Positions 7,451 through 15,442 of a stretch of DNA of 22,522 nt are shown here, piece by piece. The notes below the pieces were generated by a model, which saw only the letters and a list, made by a program, of their open reading frames with translations, searched no databases and had not been told where the DNA came from. The position numbers were made by a program, and so were the translations under genes. The stretch comes from Halocynthiibacter sp049608145 (GTDB lineage Bacteria > Pseudomonadota > Alphaproteobacteria > Rhodobacterales > Rhodobacteraceae): assembly GCF_049608145.1 (NCBI RefSeq), contig NZ_JBMYXF010000048.1, positions 1-22,522 on the forward strand, read 5' to 3'. How positions within the stretch are numbered: the first letter of the stretch is position 1; the number at the start of each line of letters is the position of its first letter.

Positions 7451-8953
7451 ATGCTCTGGTCTCTGGTAAAAATCGTTTTCTTTTTTGCGCTGGTTGCATT
7501 GCTGGCATTTGGTCTGAACTATTGGATGGATGCCGGTCAGGGGTTCACCCTGCAGGTCGCAGGCGAAGAATTTTCCCCCAACCCGCTGCAGGCCGTTGTT
7601 GTGGTCGTGCTGCTGTTCTTTGCTGTCTGGCTGGTCATTCGTCTGGCCGGGCTTCTGGTCGCCTTTCTGCGCTTTCTCAGCGGCGATGAAACCGCCATTT
7701 CGCGCTGGTTTGATCGCAACCGTGAACGCAAAGGGTATGAAGCCCTTGCTGATGGGATGCTGGCCCTCGCATCTGGTGAAGGTGCCCGCGCTATGGCCAA
7801 AGCATCAAAAGCAGAACGTTATCTGCGTCGGCCACAACTGACCAATCTGATCAGCGCACAGGCGGCAGAATTGATGGGTGACAGCAAAAAGGCTGAAGGC
7901 ATCTATAAACAGCTGTTAAGCGATGACAAAACCCGTTTTGTTGGCGTGCGCGGCCTGATGAAACAGCAGTTAGAAGCAGGCGAAACGGAAACGGCCCTGA
8001 AGCTGGCTGAAAAAGCGTTCCTTCTGAAACCTAAGCACGAAGAAACCCAGGATATTCTTCTGGGGCTGCAGGCTGAAGGTGAAGACTGGGCAGGGGCACG
8101 TACAACACTTGCGGCCAAGCTGCGTCACGGTTCAATTCCACGTGATATGCATCGCCGCCGGGATGCGGTTCTAGCGCTTGCCGATGCAAGCAACCCTGAT
8201 AACGATGCAGCAAAGACAAATACCGCAGCCCTTGAGGCGCACCGTCTGTCACCGGATCTGATCCCGGCAACCATTATGGCATCCCGTGCACATCTGGCCA
8301 ATGGCAGCAAACGAAAGGCATCCAAAGCCATTCGCAAAGCCTGGGCAACCATGCCACATCCGGATTTGGCCGCCGCTTTTGCTGCCATTGAACCCGACGA
8401 AACACCTGAAGCGCGGGTAAAACGCTTTGCTGCCCTGATCAAAACACAGCCCGAACATGACGAAAGTCGCATGTTACAGGCTGAACTGTTGATTGCTGCG
8501 GAAGATTTTCCATCCGCACGCAAAGCCCTTGGTGATATTACAGAACATTCACCAACAGCGCGCGCTCTGACCATTATGGCAGCGATAGAACGTGGTGAAG
8601 GTGCGGATAACGCGGTCGTTCAGGGCTGGTTGGCCCGTGCGGTTACCGCGCGTCGTGGCCCAGCCTGGGTCTGTGACAAATGCAACACCGCCCATCACGA
8701 TTGGGCGCCATTGTGTAAACGTTGTCAGGGGGTTGATACCCTGACATGGAAAGACACGACATCTGAGGACGATCCGGTTCTGGCTGCCGCCACCAGCATG
8801 CTGCCCCTGATCACTGAGCCACAAATCACAACAGAGCCCACAGAAGATGTGACGCCTTTGATTGATGATACAACGGATGATGCCGAAATCATTTCGGAAG
8901 ACAGCGCTGCGGATGAAACCACACCAGATGAGGCAGTGAAGCCTTCTACATAG
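7451..8953 (+). CDS. hemY: HemY-type TPR membrane protein with C-terminal zinc ribbon
   Basis: This 500-aa protein has two N-terminal transmembrane helices at about 4-24 and 48-70, including the HemY_N region, and a basic cytoplasmic-side stretch (SRWFDRNRERKGYEA). It continues with TPR-like helical repeats from about 90 to 390. Near the C-terminus four cysteines form a CxxC-x10-CxxC pair (Cys408, 411, 422, 425), likely a small zinc ribbon, followed by a Thr/Asp/Glu-rich tail. Despite its name this proteobacterial HemY is not the Bacillus protoporphyrinogen oxidase; it is a heme-operon protein of unclear biochemical role. It is the last gene of the hemD operon and is followed by a strong terminator. 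Confidence 0.85.
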   Translation: MLWSLVKIVFFFALVALLAFGLNYWMDAGQGFTLQVAGEEFSPNPLQAVVVVVLLFFAVWLVIRLAGLLVAFLRFLSGDETAISRWFDRNRERKGYEALADGMLALASGEGARAMAKASKAERYLRRPQLTNLISAQAAELMGDSKKAEGIYKQLLSDDKTRFVGVRGLMKQQLEAGETETALKLAEKAFLLKPKHEETQDILLGLQAEGEDWAGARTTLAAKLRHGSIPRDMHRRRDAVLALADASNPDNDAAKTNTAALEAHRLSPDLIPATIMASRAHLANGSKRKASKAIRKAWATMPHPDLAAAFAAIEPDETPEARVKRFAALIKTQPEHDESRMLQAELLIAAEDFPSARKALGDITEHSPTARALTIMAAIERGEGADNAVVQGWLARAVTARRGPAWVCDKCNTAHHDWAPLCKRCQGVDTLTWKDTTSEDDPVLAAATSMLPLITEPQITTEPTEDVTPLIDDTTDDAEIISEDSAADETTPDEAVKPST

Positions 8954-8977
8954 GGCCAACATCCCAAAATCAATTTG

Positions 8978-9010
8978 AACCGCCAGGAACACTTGTTCTT
9001 GGCGGTTTTA
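8978..9010 (+). terminator. Intrinsic terminator of the hemD-hemY operon
   Basis: A 13-bp stem with one G-U pair (8978-8990 with 8995-9007) closes the tetraloop ACTT and ends in GGCGGTTTTACTTTA. It starts 24 bp after the hemY stop. Confidence 0.85.
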
Positions 9011-9042
9011 CTTTATGGATAGACACCAAAGAAGGACAGGCG

Positions 9043-9768
9043 ATGAAAATCGGGGTTATTGGCTGCGGAACCATTGCAAGCGCTGTGGTTCGCGGCATTG
9101 CGCATGACGGACATCAGATCACTGTATCGCGCCGCAGTACGCAGCAGTCGCATGCATTAAGTGCCACGTTCGACTGCGTAAGCATCGCTGATAACCAAAC
9201 CGTTCTGAACCAAAGCGACGTGATCTTTCTGGGCCTGATCGCAGAACAGGCGAGCGATATCCTATCTGACCTAAAATTCCACCCGGATCATCAGGTGATC
9301 TCGCTGATGGCCGGTGCTGATCTTGAAAAAATTGCCATGCTGGTTGGCCCCGCGAAGAACATCAGCATCATGATCCCATTTCCCAATATCGCAACCGGGG
9401 GGTCCCCCGTTCTGGCCTTGGGGGATATCGCGCTGATTGAAAACATATTCACCCCAGACAATACGGTCTTTCCACTGGAAAACCCTGAACAATTGCAAGC
9501 TTGCCTTGCCGCGCAGGCGGTGCTGTCGCCAACACTGAAATTGGTCAATACCGCCGAAACATGGTTGCAGGAACACTGTCCCGGGGTCGCAGAGGGGTTT
9601 CTGTCACTATTGATCTCATCAAACCTGTCGGGGCAAACGACAGGCGACGCGCTACAGGCACTGGATACACCCGGAGGATATAATCAGCGTCTGCGCAATC
9701 ATATGGAAGATGTGGGAATGTCAGATGCGCTGAAACAGGGGCTGACGGCCCTGACAGACAAGACGTAA
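9043..9768 (+). CDS. Divergent ProC-like NAD(P)-dependent oxidoreductase
   Basis: This 241-aa cytosolic protein resembles pyrroline-5-carboxylate reductase. The Rossmann motif GVIGCGTIASAVVRG is at residues 4-18, then SRRS at the expected cofactor-phosphate position, DVIFLGLIAEQA, and VISLMAGADLEKIA. The active-region segment here reads IMIPFPN, near the usual RxMPNxP. It is shorter than typical ProC (about 265-275 aa), and the C-terminal signature is altered: the PGGTT element reads PGGYN, so the usual Thr residues are missing. It may act on another imine or be a non-canonical paralogue, and proC is not assigned for that reason. It is a single-gene unit between two terminators, with AAGGACAGGCG before the ATG. 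Confidence 0.7.
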   Translation: MKIGVIGCGTIASAVVRGIAHDGHQITVSRRSTQQSHALSATFDCVSIADNQTVLNQSDVIFLGLIAEQASDILSDLKFHPDHQVISLMAGADLEKIAMLVGPAKNISIMIPFPNIATGGSPVLALGDIALIENIFTPDNTVFPLENPEQLQACLAAQAVLSPTLKLVNTAETWLQEHCPGVAEGFLSLLISSNLSGQTTGDALQALDTPGGYNQRLRNHMEDVGMSDALKQGLTALTDKT

Positions 9769-9771
9769 TAA

Positions 9772-9796
9772 AAAGGGCCGGAAAAACCGGCCCTTT
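9772..9796. terminator. Bidirectional terminator between convergent genes
   Basis: A perfect 10-bp stem, AAAGGGCCGG (9772-9781) with CCGGCCCTTT (9787-9796), closes a loop of five A. T-runs flank it in both directions, so it can end the ProC-like transcript and, on the minus strand, the transcript of the LysM-SBP gene that stops at 9802. Confidence 0.85.
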
Positions 9797-9801
9797 GTGA
9801 T

Positions 9802-10896
9802 TTATTGTTCGGCGCTTAGCATCGCATTATGGTCGCGCAATGCCTGGGAAACAATCGCGTACCATTCGCCACTTTCGCGCATTTCATTCAGACCTCGGTT
9901 CAGCATCGCGATGATCTCGGGTGCTTTCGGATTGGCCCGGCTTGCAAAGAATGTCAGCGTGGTCGCGTAGTTGATGAAGGGATTTTCAACGATTTCCCCA
10001 ACCAGCCCTAGGCGCGTCCGCACGTCATCAAACAGGCCTGGTGTGGCACTGGCGATATCAACCGTGCCCAGTAGGACAGCTTCGATACAATCAACCGGCC
10101 GGTCCATAATCACAAGTTCCAGCGCAGGCGGCATCACGTTATTTTCTTCAAGGAAAACACTTGGAAAGCCTTCCGCCACGCAAAACGTCGATCCGCGGAA
10201 CTGTTCATACGACGTGGCCTGGGCATAGCTGCTGTCAGCCAGCGAATAAAAGGCCGTGATCTTTTCATATGCCGGAACCGTGCTTAAGTAACTGCACCGT
10301 TTTGCGGCATCTCCACCCGGTGTGTAATCCTTGGAACAATCCGGCGTGGTCCATGCCAGTGACACGTCAAAGGCACTGAGAGGCAGAAGAACGTCCAGAT
10401 GAGAATCCCAATCATCCACATAGCTGATGGTAAAATCGCGGTCATTTTCCCCACGGTGCAGCGCTGTGGTGGCCAGACGCGGGAACATCCCGCCGCCATC
10501 CAGTTTATCAGACGCAAAAGGCGCCCAGTTGCTGACCGTCACGATGCGAATTGGTGGCTGATACACGTTGTTGGATGGGCGCGCCGCTGCAAATTGTTCC
10601 TGCTGCTGAATAACAGCTTCGGCAGATAATCCATTTGGTAAACTGCCATCCGCACAGGGCAACTGCAGAACCAGCCCCGCACCAAGCAGGTTCGGATTGG
10701 TGATAACACTGCGGTTGGCGTTAAAGATGTTCTGATAGTCTGACACGCCATATGCCGACAGCGCGATCGTCGCCAGCGTATCACCATCAGACACTGTATA
10801 ATTTGAACAGGCATCCTGCGCATATGCTGCGCCGCTGCAAAGCGTTGTGCCGACAACGACTGTCTTTAAGAATGTGCGAAATTTTTGTTGTATCAA
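9802..10896 (-). CDS. Exported LysM + solute-binding (family 3 type) protein, copy 1
   Basis: This 364-aa protein has a signal peptide ending AAYA-Q (about residues 1-26). A LysM domain spans about 33-80 (YTVSDGDTLATIALSAYG to LVLQLP), and a short polar linker leads to a type-2 periplasmic solute-binding domain at about 115-355. LysM domains bind N-acetylglucosamine-containing glycans such as peptidoglycan, so the receptor is probably wall-tethered. Cys30 and Cys81 flank the LysM domain, as in the other two copies, and may form a disulfide. The start codon is TTG, with GGGAG eight bases upstream. It shares 76 of 84 residues with copy 2 over the LysM-linker region. No permease or ATPase accompanies it, so signalling or binding is more likely than transport. 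Confidence 0.8.
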   Translation of the reverse strand: MIQQKFRTFLKTVVVGTTLCSGAAYAQDACSNYTVSDGDTLATIALSAYGVSDYQNIFNANRSVITNPNLLGAGLVLQLPCADGSLPNGLSAEAVIQQQEQFAAARPSNNVYQPPIRIVTVSNWAPFASDKLDGGGMFPRLATTALHRGENDRDFTISYVDDWDSHLDVLLPLSAFDVSLAWTTPDCSKDYTPGGDAAKRCSYLSTVPAYEKITAFYSLADSSYAQATSYEQFRGSTFCVAEGFPSVFLEENNVMPPALELVIMDRPVDCIEAVLLGTVDIASATPGLFDDVRTRLGLVGEIVENPFINYATTLTFFASRANPKAPEIIAMLNRGLNEMRESGEWYAIVSQALRDHNAMLSAEQ

Positions 10897-10980
10897 GAGT
10901 TCGTCTCCCAGCTGCGTAAGTGATGCAGAAATAACCGCTTACTGAATTTCATTGCTGACCCGCCACATGGCAAGGTTCCT

Positions 10981-11008
10981 AAACAGGGACCATCCCCGGC
11001 CCCTGTTT
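10981..11008 (-). terminator. Hairpin between LysM-SBP copies 2 and 1
   Basis: The 125-bp gap between the two genes holds an 8-bp stem, AAACAGGG (10981-10988) with CCCTGTTT (11001-11008), and a 12-base loop, starting 13 bp after the copy 2 stop. The T-run on the minus strand is only TTT, so it may be a weak terminator, an attenuator that lowers copy 1 expression, or an mRNA-stabilising hairpin. Confidence 0.4.
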
Positions 11009-11021
11009 GTTCACTTCGTCA

Positions 11022-12116
11022 TTATTCTGCGTTCAGCATTTCATTGTGATCACGCAAAGACTGCGAAACAATCGCGTACCATTCGCCGCTCTGACGCATG
11101 TCATTCAGACCACGGTTCAGAAGTGCCACATATTCACGACCAAACGGGTTTACCTTGCTGATCAGGAAGCCATAGGACGTCACATAGTTCACGTTCGGGT
11201 TTTCCTGAACATCGCCGGTGATCCCCAGTTCTGCACGGGCAGATTCAAAAAGGTCAGGTGTCATGCCTGCAATATCAGCAGTGCCGAGCATCACAGCTTC
11301 GATGCAGTCAGTTGGCTTATCTGCAACCATCAGCTCAAGCGCCGGGGGAAGCATGCCGTTCACTTCCAGATCGATTGTGGAGTAGCCTTTTGGACGACAG
11401 AACGTGGATCCCCGGAAGTCTTCATAAGACTGCGCCCCGAAAAAGGAACTGTCTGGACGCATGAAATACGCTGTAATGGTTTCATAAACCGGAACGGTGC
11501 GCAGAAATTCATTACAACGCTTGCCGGAAGATGATTCTGGATCGTGCCGAACTGTACAATCAGGCAGTGTCCAAGCCAAGGAAACGTCAAACGCGCCCAA
11601 TGGCAAAAGCACATCAAGATGCGAACCCCAGTCATCTACAAAGCTGATAGAAAATTCACGATCATTCCCACCCCGTTGCAACGCAGTGGACGCCAGACGG
11701 GCCATCATACCGCCGCCAGGCAGGCTTTCATCCGCAAATGGCTGCCAGTCGTTGCCTGTCACCAGTTTGATTGGCGGCTTATAGACATTGTTAGACGGCC
11801 GTGCCGCTGCGAATTGTTCCTGCTGTTGAATAACGGCTTCGGCAGACAGGCCGTTTGGCAGGCTGCCATCAAGACATGGCAGTTGTAGAACCAGACCTGA
11901 TTCAAGCAGGTTTGGGTTAGAAACAACACTGCGGTTCGCATTGAAAATGTTCTGGTAATCAGACACACCATATGCAGCCAGCGCAATAGTCGCCAACGTA
12001 TCACCATCAGACACACGATAGGTGGTACAGGCTTCCTGCGCCCCGGCAGCACCAGCAGAAAGACCGGTTGTGATCAACATGGTCTTAACGATGCTACTAA
12101 ACTGTAACTTCTTCAT
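11022..12116 (-). CDS. Exported LysM + solute-binding (family 3 type) protein, copy 2
   Basis: At 364 aa it has exactly the length of copy 1 and the same order: signal peptide ending AAGA-Q, LysM at about 33-80 with flanking cysteines, linker, and solute-binding domain. A longer frame exists upstream to 12206, but the ATG at 12116 starts the signal peptide (MKKLQFSSIVKTML) and follows GGAGGAAGAAT, a strong ribosome site. The linker motif AEAVIQQQEQFAAARPSNN is identical in both copies, while the ligand-binding domain differs much more, including around DCTVRHDPESSSGKRC. Both share the C-terminal SGEWYAIVSQ.LRDHN helix. The gene lies 38 bp after copy 3. Tandem duplication followed by ligand-site divergence explains the pair. 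Confidence 0.8.
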   Translation of the reverse strand: MKKLQFSSIVKTMLITTGLSAGAAGAQEACTTYRVSDGDTLATIALAAYGVSDYQNIFNANRSVVSNPNLLESGLVLQLPCLDGSLPNGLSAEAVIQQQEQFAAARPSNNVYKPPIKLVTGNDWQPFADESLPGGGMMARLASTALQRGGNDREFSISFVDDWGSHLDVLLPLGAFDVSLAWTLPDCTVRHDPESSSGKRCNEFLRTVPVYETITAYFMRPDSSFFGAQSYEDFRGSTFCRPKGYSTIDLEVNGMLPPALELMVADKPTDCIEAVMLGTADIAGMTPDLFESARAELGITGDVQENPNVNYVTSYGFLISKVNPFGREYVALLNRGLNDMRQSGEWYAIVSQSLRDHNEMLNAE

Positions 12117-12154
12117 ATTCTTCCTCCAGGTGTTATTCTTCTGCGTGACAAACG

Positions 12155-13459
12155 TCACTGGTTCTCCATTTGATATTTCAGTGCAGTGGACACGATTTCG
12201 TGCCATTCACCGGAATTCTGCATAATCGTCAGGCCGCGGTTCAGCGTATCCAGAACCGCCTGACCTTCGGGGTTGTCGACATGTGTCATGATGTTGAGAG
12301 ATTTGATCTCAAGCAGATTGGGGTTCTCAACAATGGTGATTTCCATATCGATGTCAGCAATCGCATCGGATGCCACCTGCACATCAAGTGCCACGATATC
12401 CACGTCACCGTTGCGCAGCGCATCAAAGCATTCTGCAACCAGCACCGGACGTACCAAAGTGATCGAAGGTTCAGTCAGCCCGGCTTTGGCCATATTGCTG
12501 AGACTGTAGCCTTCCGGACGGCAGATCACAGTGCCTGCAAAGGCTTCATAGCTGAGAGCCGTTTCAAACCCCGATCCGATCATCGAATAGTAGCCGTCGA
12601 CCACTTCGTAAAACGGATAGGAAAAGTTGTACGACGTGCAGCGATCCAGATCAGACACATCCAGCATACCCGGATTTTCACAATCCGGGCGGGCCCAAGG
12701 GAATGTCGCGTCAAACGCAAGGCTTGGCATCAGCAAATCAAGATGTGAATTCCAGTCGTTTACGAACTGGATCTTATAACTTTGATGCGGGTCAGCACGC
12801 AGAAACGCTGTTTCCACCAGTTTGGTATAAAGGCCGCGATCCGGCAGACTTTCATCCGTATATGGCGGATAGTCGCTGCCGGTGATCAGAACGATCTGGC
12901 GCTCTCTGACAGATTCCGCGGTTTGCGGAGCTGCCAGAGATGTCGCGGCTTCAACGGCGGCAAATGCATCTGCACGGGCCTGCGCGATTTCAGCTTCGGC
13001 CCTAGAAATTGCTTCTGCCGCGGCTTCCTGTGCCGCGCGTATCTCTGCTTCGGCGGCTTCTCTTGCGGCGCGTGCTTCGGCCAGTTCGGCCTCGGCGGTT
13101 GCGGCGGCCTGCGATGCGATTTCAGCAGCCGCAGCTTCTGCTTCGGCAATCCGTGCCTGCGCCTCAGCGACCATCTCTTCTGCCTGTGTCTGCGCAGCGG
13201 CAGTTATCTTATCAGCTTCGTCACCCGGAAGGCATGGCAGTTTCAGCGTTGCGCCCACATGAATGATGTTCGGATTGCTGCCAATAACATCGCGGTTTGC
13301 ATCATAGATCTGTCGATAATCCAGCGTTCCATAAACCGAAAATGCAATGCCACGCAGGCTGTCACCGCGTTGGATTTGATATGTTTCACAGGCTTCTTGG
13401 GCATATGTTGCGGATGAAAGGGCCAACAGAGAAAGGCAGCAGGTCGTAATATATTTCAT
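12155..13459 (-). CDS. Exported LysM + coiled coil + solute-binding protein, copy 3
   Basis: This 434-aa member of the trio has a signal peptide ending ATYA-Q (residue 20) and LysM at about 27-75 (YQIQRGDSLRGIAFSVYG), flanked by Cys24 and Cys76. It then has an insert of about 95 residues (82-176) made almost only of Ala, Glu, Arg, Gln and Ile. The solute-binding domain follows at about 187-430, starting RQIVLITGSDYPPYTDESL. The insert has heptad-like spacing and should form a long helix or coiled coil that holds the binding domain away from the wall. It is the most diverged copy and lies nearest the kinase genes, 16 bp after the PP2C stop, so it is probably in their operon. Confidence 0.8.
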   Translation of the reverse strand: MKYITTCCLSLLALSSATYAQEACETYQIQRGDSLRGIAFSVYGTLDYRQIYDANRDVIGSNPNIIHVGATLKLPCLPGDEADKITAAAQTQAEEMVAEAQARIAEAEAAAAEIASQAAATAEAELAEARAAREAAEAEIRAAQEAAAEAISRAEAEIAQARADAFAAVEAATSLAAPQTAESVRERQIVLITGSDYPPYTDESLPDRGLYTKLVETAFLRADPHQSYKIQFVNDWNSHLDLLMPSLAFDATFPWARPDCENPGMLDVSDLDRCTSYNFSYPFYEVVDGYYSMIGSGFETALSYEAFAGTVICRPEGYSLSNMAKAGLTEPSITLVRPVLVAECFDALRNGDVDIVALDVQVASDAIADIDMEITIVENPNLLEIKSLNIMTHVDNPEGQAVLDTLNRGLTIMQNSGEWHEIVSTALKYQMENQ

Positions 13460-13475
13460 ATGAGATGCATTCTGT

Positions 13476-14300
13476 TCAGGAGGTCGAAACCTGTGGTGGA
13501 AAGGGGGTATTCGCGGGCGGTTTCAGCGCCACAATCGCAACTGACGTATTGTCCTGATCAGGTACATCTGCGTCGCGAATGGCTTGCATCAGGTGATCCA
13601 ACATCGCCTGACACCCATTGCCCTGATTGGCCCGAAGCACGTTTTCAATTTCATGGATTTCCAGATGCTGAAGCCCATCACTTGCCACAATCATGATATC
13701 ACCTGACAGCAATTCCCGGGGATGTTCGGGGCAATCCACACGTGATATTTCAGCCCCCATCAGGGCAGATGTTAGGCAACTTCTGTCCGGGTGATCACGG
13801 GCCTCATCATGGCTTAGCACACCCTGTGCAACCAGCTTATCAATGCTTGGCGCCATAGAATGATCTTCATTCACCCGCATCAGCGCCCCGTCACGAAACA
13901 GATAAAGCGGCGAATCCCCGATAGAAATCCAGTACACCCGATTTTCAAAAAAGATTGTACCAAGCAGGGTAGACCCCATACCTGAATTTATTGTGCGTGT
14001 TCTGACGTGCGATGCGATTGCTTCATTGGCTTCCATCGCCGCAAGGGGAAGTGTATCTGCCAGCTGGCCTTCGGTTGTGTCTTCATCCGAGATCCGGTTG
14101 TCTATGACTGCAGACCAAGATGACGCCACCAATTTCGAAGCAACGTCCCCCGCCTGATGGCCACCCATTCCGTCAGCAACCACGACATATCCGATGTCTT
14201 TGCTGCGAGAGAACCGTGCTGCGATTGCATCCTCCTGATAATCACGTCGCCCTTTTTCAGCAGCTAGCGCAATATCATATCGCAAGGCTGAACTGCTCAC
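13476..14300 (-). CDS. PP2C-family Ser/Thr protein phosphatase
   Basis: The 274-aa product is a bacterial PP2C (PPM) phosphatase, which removes phosphate from Ser/Thr using two or three Mn/Mg ions. The motifs are complete: RRDYQEDA at residues 18-25, VADGMGGHQAG at 41-51 with metal ligand Asp43, and GMGSTLLG at 108-115. ISIGDSPLYLFRDG is at 126-138 and EDHSM at 145-149. Asp208 lies in ASDGLQ and Asp250 in the final DNTSVAIV, both metal ligands. There is no membrane segment, so it acts in the cytoplasm. It starts at GTG in a four-base overlap (GTGA) with the FHA gene stop. Together with the kinase upstream it provides on/off control of the same phosphosites. Confidence 0.92.
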   Translation of the reverse strand: MSSSALRYDIALAAEKGRRDYQEDAIAARFSRSKDIGYVVVADGMGGHQAGDVASKLVASSWSAVIDNRISDEDTTEGQLADTLPLAAMEANEAIASHVRTRTINSGMGSTLLGTIFFENRVYWISIGDSPLYLFRDGALMRVNEDHSMAPSIDKLVAQGVLSHDEARDHPDRSCLTSALMGAEISRVDCPEHPRELLSGDIMIVASDGLQHLEIHEIENVLRANQGNGCQAMLDHLMQAIRDADVPDQDNTSVAIVALKPPANTPFPPQVSTS

Positions 14301-15388
14301 GTTTCGTCCCGCCAGTCGAAGTTTTCATCACATAGACTGACATAACGCATGGTTGTTTCACTGATACGGATCATATCGCCGTTGGTCAGGGGCAGGGTGC
14401 TTAGAACAGGGCTACCATTCAGACGCACAAGGTTTGCTTTGCCGCCATGACCAAGAAAGCATTTACGTTCTTCTGCATCATAGGCGATCACCGCATGGTT
14501 GCTGCGGGAAATCCCGTTGTCACCAAAATCAAGCTGCAAAGCCTGATCATCATTGCGCCCAAGCTGTTGTAATCCCTCGGTCAGAGACAGGCTTGTGCCG
14601 CGCCCCGGACCACGGGTGATCACCAACCAACCCACAGGGAAAGATGTTGTCACCGCAGTCTTTTTTACAGGTTCCGAAGTGATCAGATCGTTCAGGCGAT
14701 TGTCTACCGGATCCAGACCAAGGAAGGTTGTTTTAATCCGTCCCCGACGACGCTGGGCAGGTGCCGCAGGGGCAGGATCTGCAGCCACATTTTCTGCCGA
14801 CGCTTCCTGTTGTACCTCAGGTGTAATTTCTTCAACCTGCTGAACAGGCTTCGATGCGGGTTCTGGCGTAGGTTCGCTTTCGATTTCAACAGCAGCTTCT
14901 GCGTCTGCCACAACAGGTTCCTCTGGGGCTTCATCGACAAGAACATCTGCGAAATCATTTGTGACGGCAGGTGTTTCATCTTGAATTGCGCCCACGTCAG
15001 ATGATGCTGCAAAAGACAAAACTTCGGCTGTTTGTTGCGGGGCCTCTTGCGCAGCTTCAACAACTTCTGTTTGATCGGCGGCCTCAGCAAAGATGTTTTC
15101 ATCATCCACCAGATCTTCATCAAAGGCGGACTGCGAAACCATAAAATCGCTGCGTTCTTGCGCATCGTTTTCTGTAACTTCTGGGGTCTCTTCGCTGTTC
15201 AGGTCAGTTGCTGTTTCTTCACCCGCAAGTTCTTCAGAATCCTCAAAGAATTCATCTGTAATCTCTTCCGGGCTTTGCTCTGACAACGCCCGTGCAAGTG
15301 TTTCAGCGTCCGGTGCGGCGCTTGTTTCTTCATCCTTTTCGGAAGGCTTTTCCAGGATGCGGCTCAAAGGGCTTTTATAGTTAAACAT
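14297..15388 (-). CDS. FHA-domain protein with long acidic N-terminus
   Basis: The 363-aa protein has two parts. Residues about 15-210 are low-complexity and strongly acidic (Glu, Asp, Ala, Thr), very likely disordered. Residues about 250-350 form an FHA domain, a phosphothreonine-binding module: LGRND at 276-280 gives the conserved Gly-Arg, SRSNHAVI at 294-301 the Ser and His of the family signature, and LNG at 323-325 the binding Asn. Between the parts is a basic patch, RRRGRIKTTFLGLD, at 213-226. No membrane helix is present. It lies between kinase and phosphatase (54 bp after the kinase, GTGA overlap into the phosphatase) and is a natural adaptor or substrate that reads the kinase's phosphothreonine. 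Its many Thr-Glu/Asp sites in the acidic tail could be targets. Confidence 0.88.
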   Translation of the reverse strand: MFNYKSPLSRILEKPSEKDEETSAAPDAETLARALSEQSPEEITDEFFEDSEELAGEETATDLNSEETPEVTENDAQERSDFMVSQSAFDEDLVDDENIFAEAADQTEVVEAAQEAPQQTAEVLSFAASSDVGAIQDETPAVTNDFADVLVDEAPEEPVVADAEAAVEIESEPTPEPASKPVQQVEEITPEVQQEASAENVAADPAPAAPAQRRRGRIKTTFLGLDPVDNRLNDLITSEPVKKTAVTTSFPVGWLVITRGPGRGTSLSLTEGLQQLGRNDDQALQLDFGDNGISRSNHAVIAYDAEERKCFLGHGGKANLVRLNGSPVLSTLPLTNGDMIRISETTMRYVSLCDENFDWRDET

Positions 15389-15442
15389 AGCGTCGGCACT
15401 TTCTGTCTTGTATTTGAAAAATCAGGTGAAAACGGTTGCAGA

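Noticed and set aside
9802..10896. Lipoprotein signal in LysM-SBP copy 1 (Cys20 near the end of the hydrophobic core)
   Set aside because: The residues before Cys20 (TTL) do not fit a lipobox, and a standard AYA-Q cleavage site follows.
12170..12748. 192-codon plus-strand frame antisense to the binding domain of copy 3
   Set aside because: The minus-strand frame gives a coherent solute-binding domain with signal peptide; the plus frame resembles no family.
12882..13262. Ala/Ser-rich plus-strand open frames opposite the coiled-coil segment of LysM-SBP copy 3
   Set aside because: GC-periodic Ala/Glu codons on the minus strand automatically leave other frames open and alanine-rich. No start signal or domain is present.
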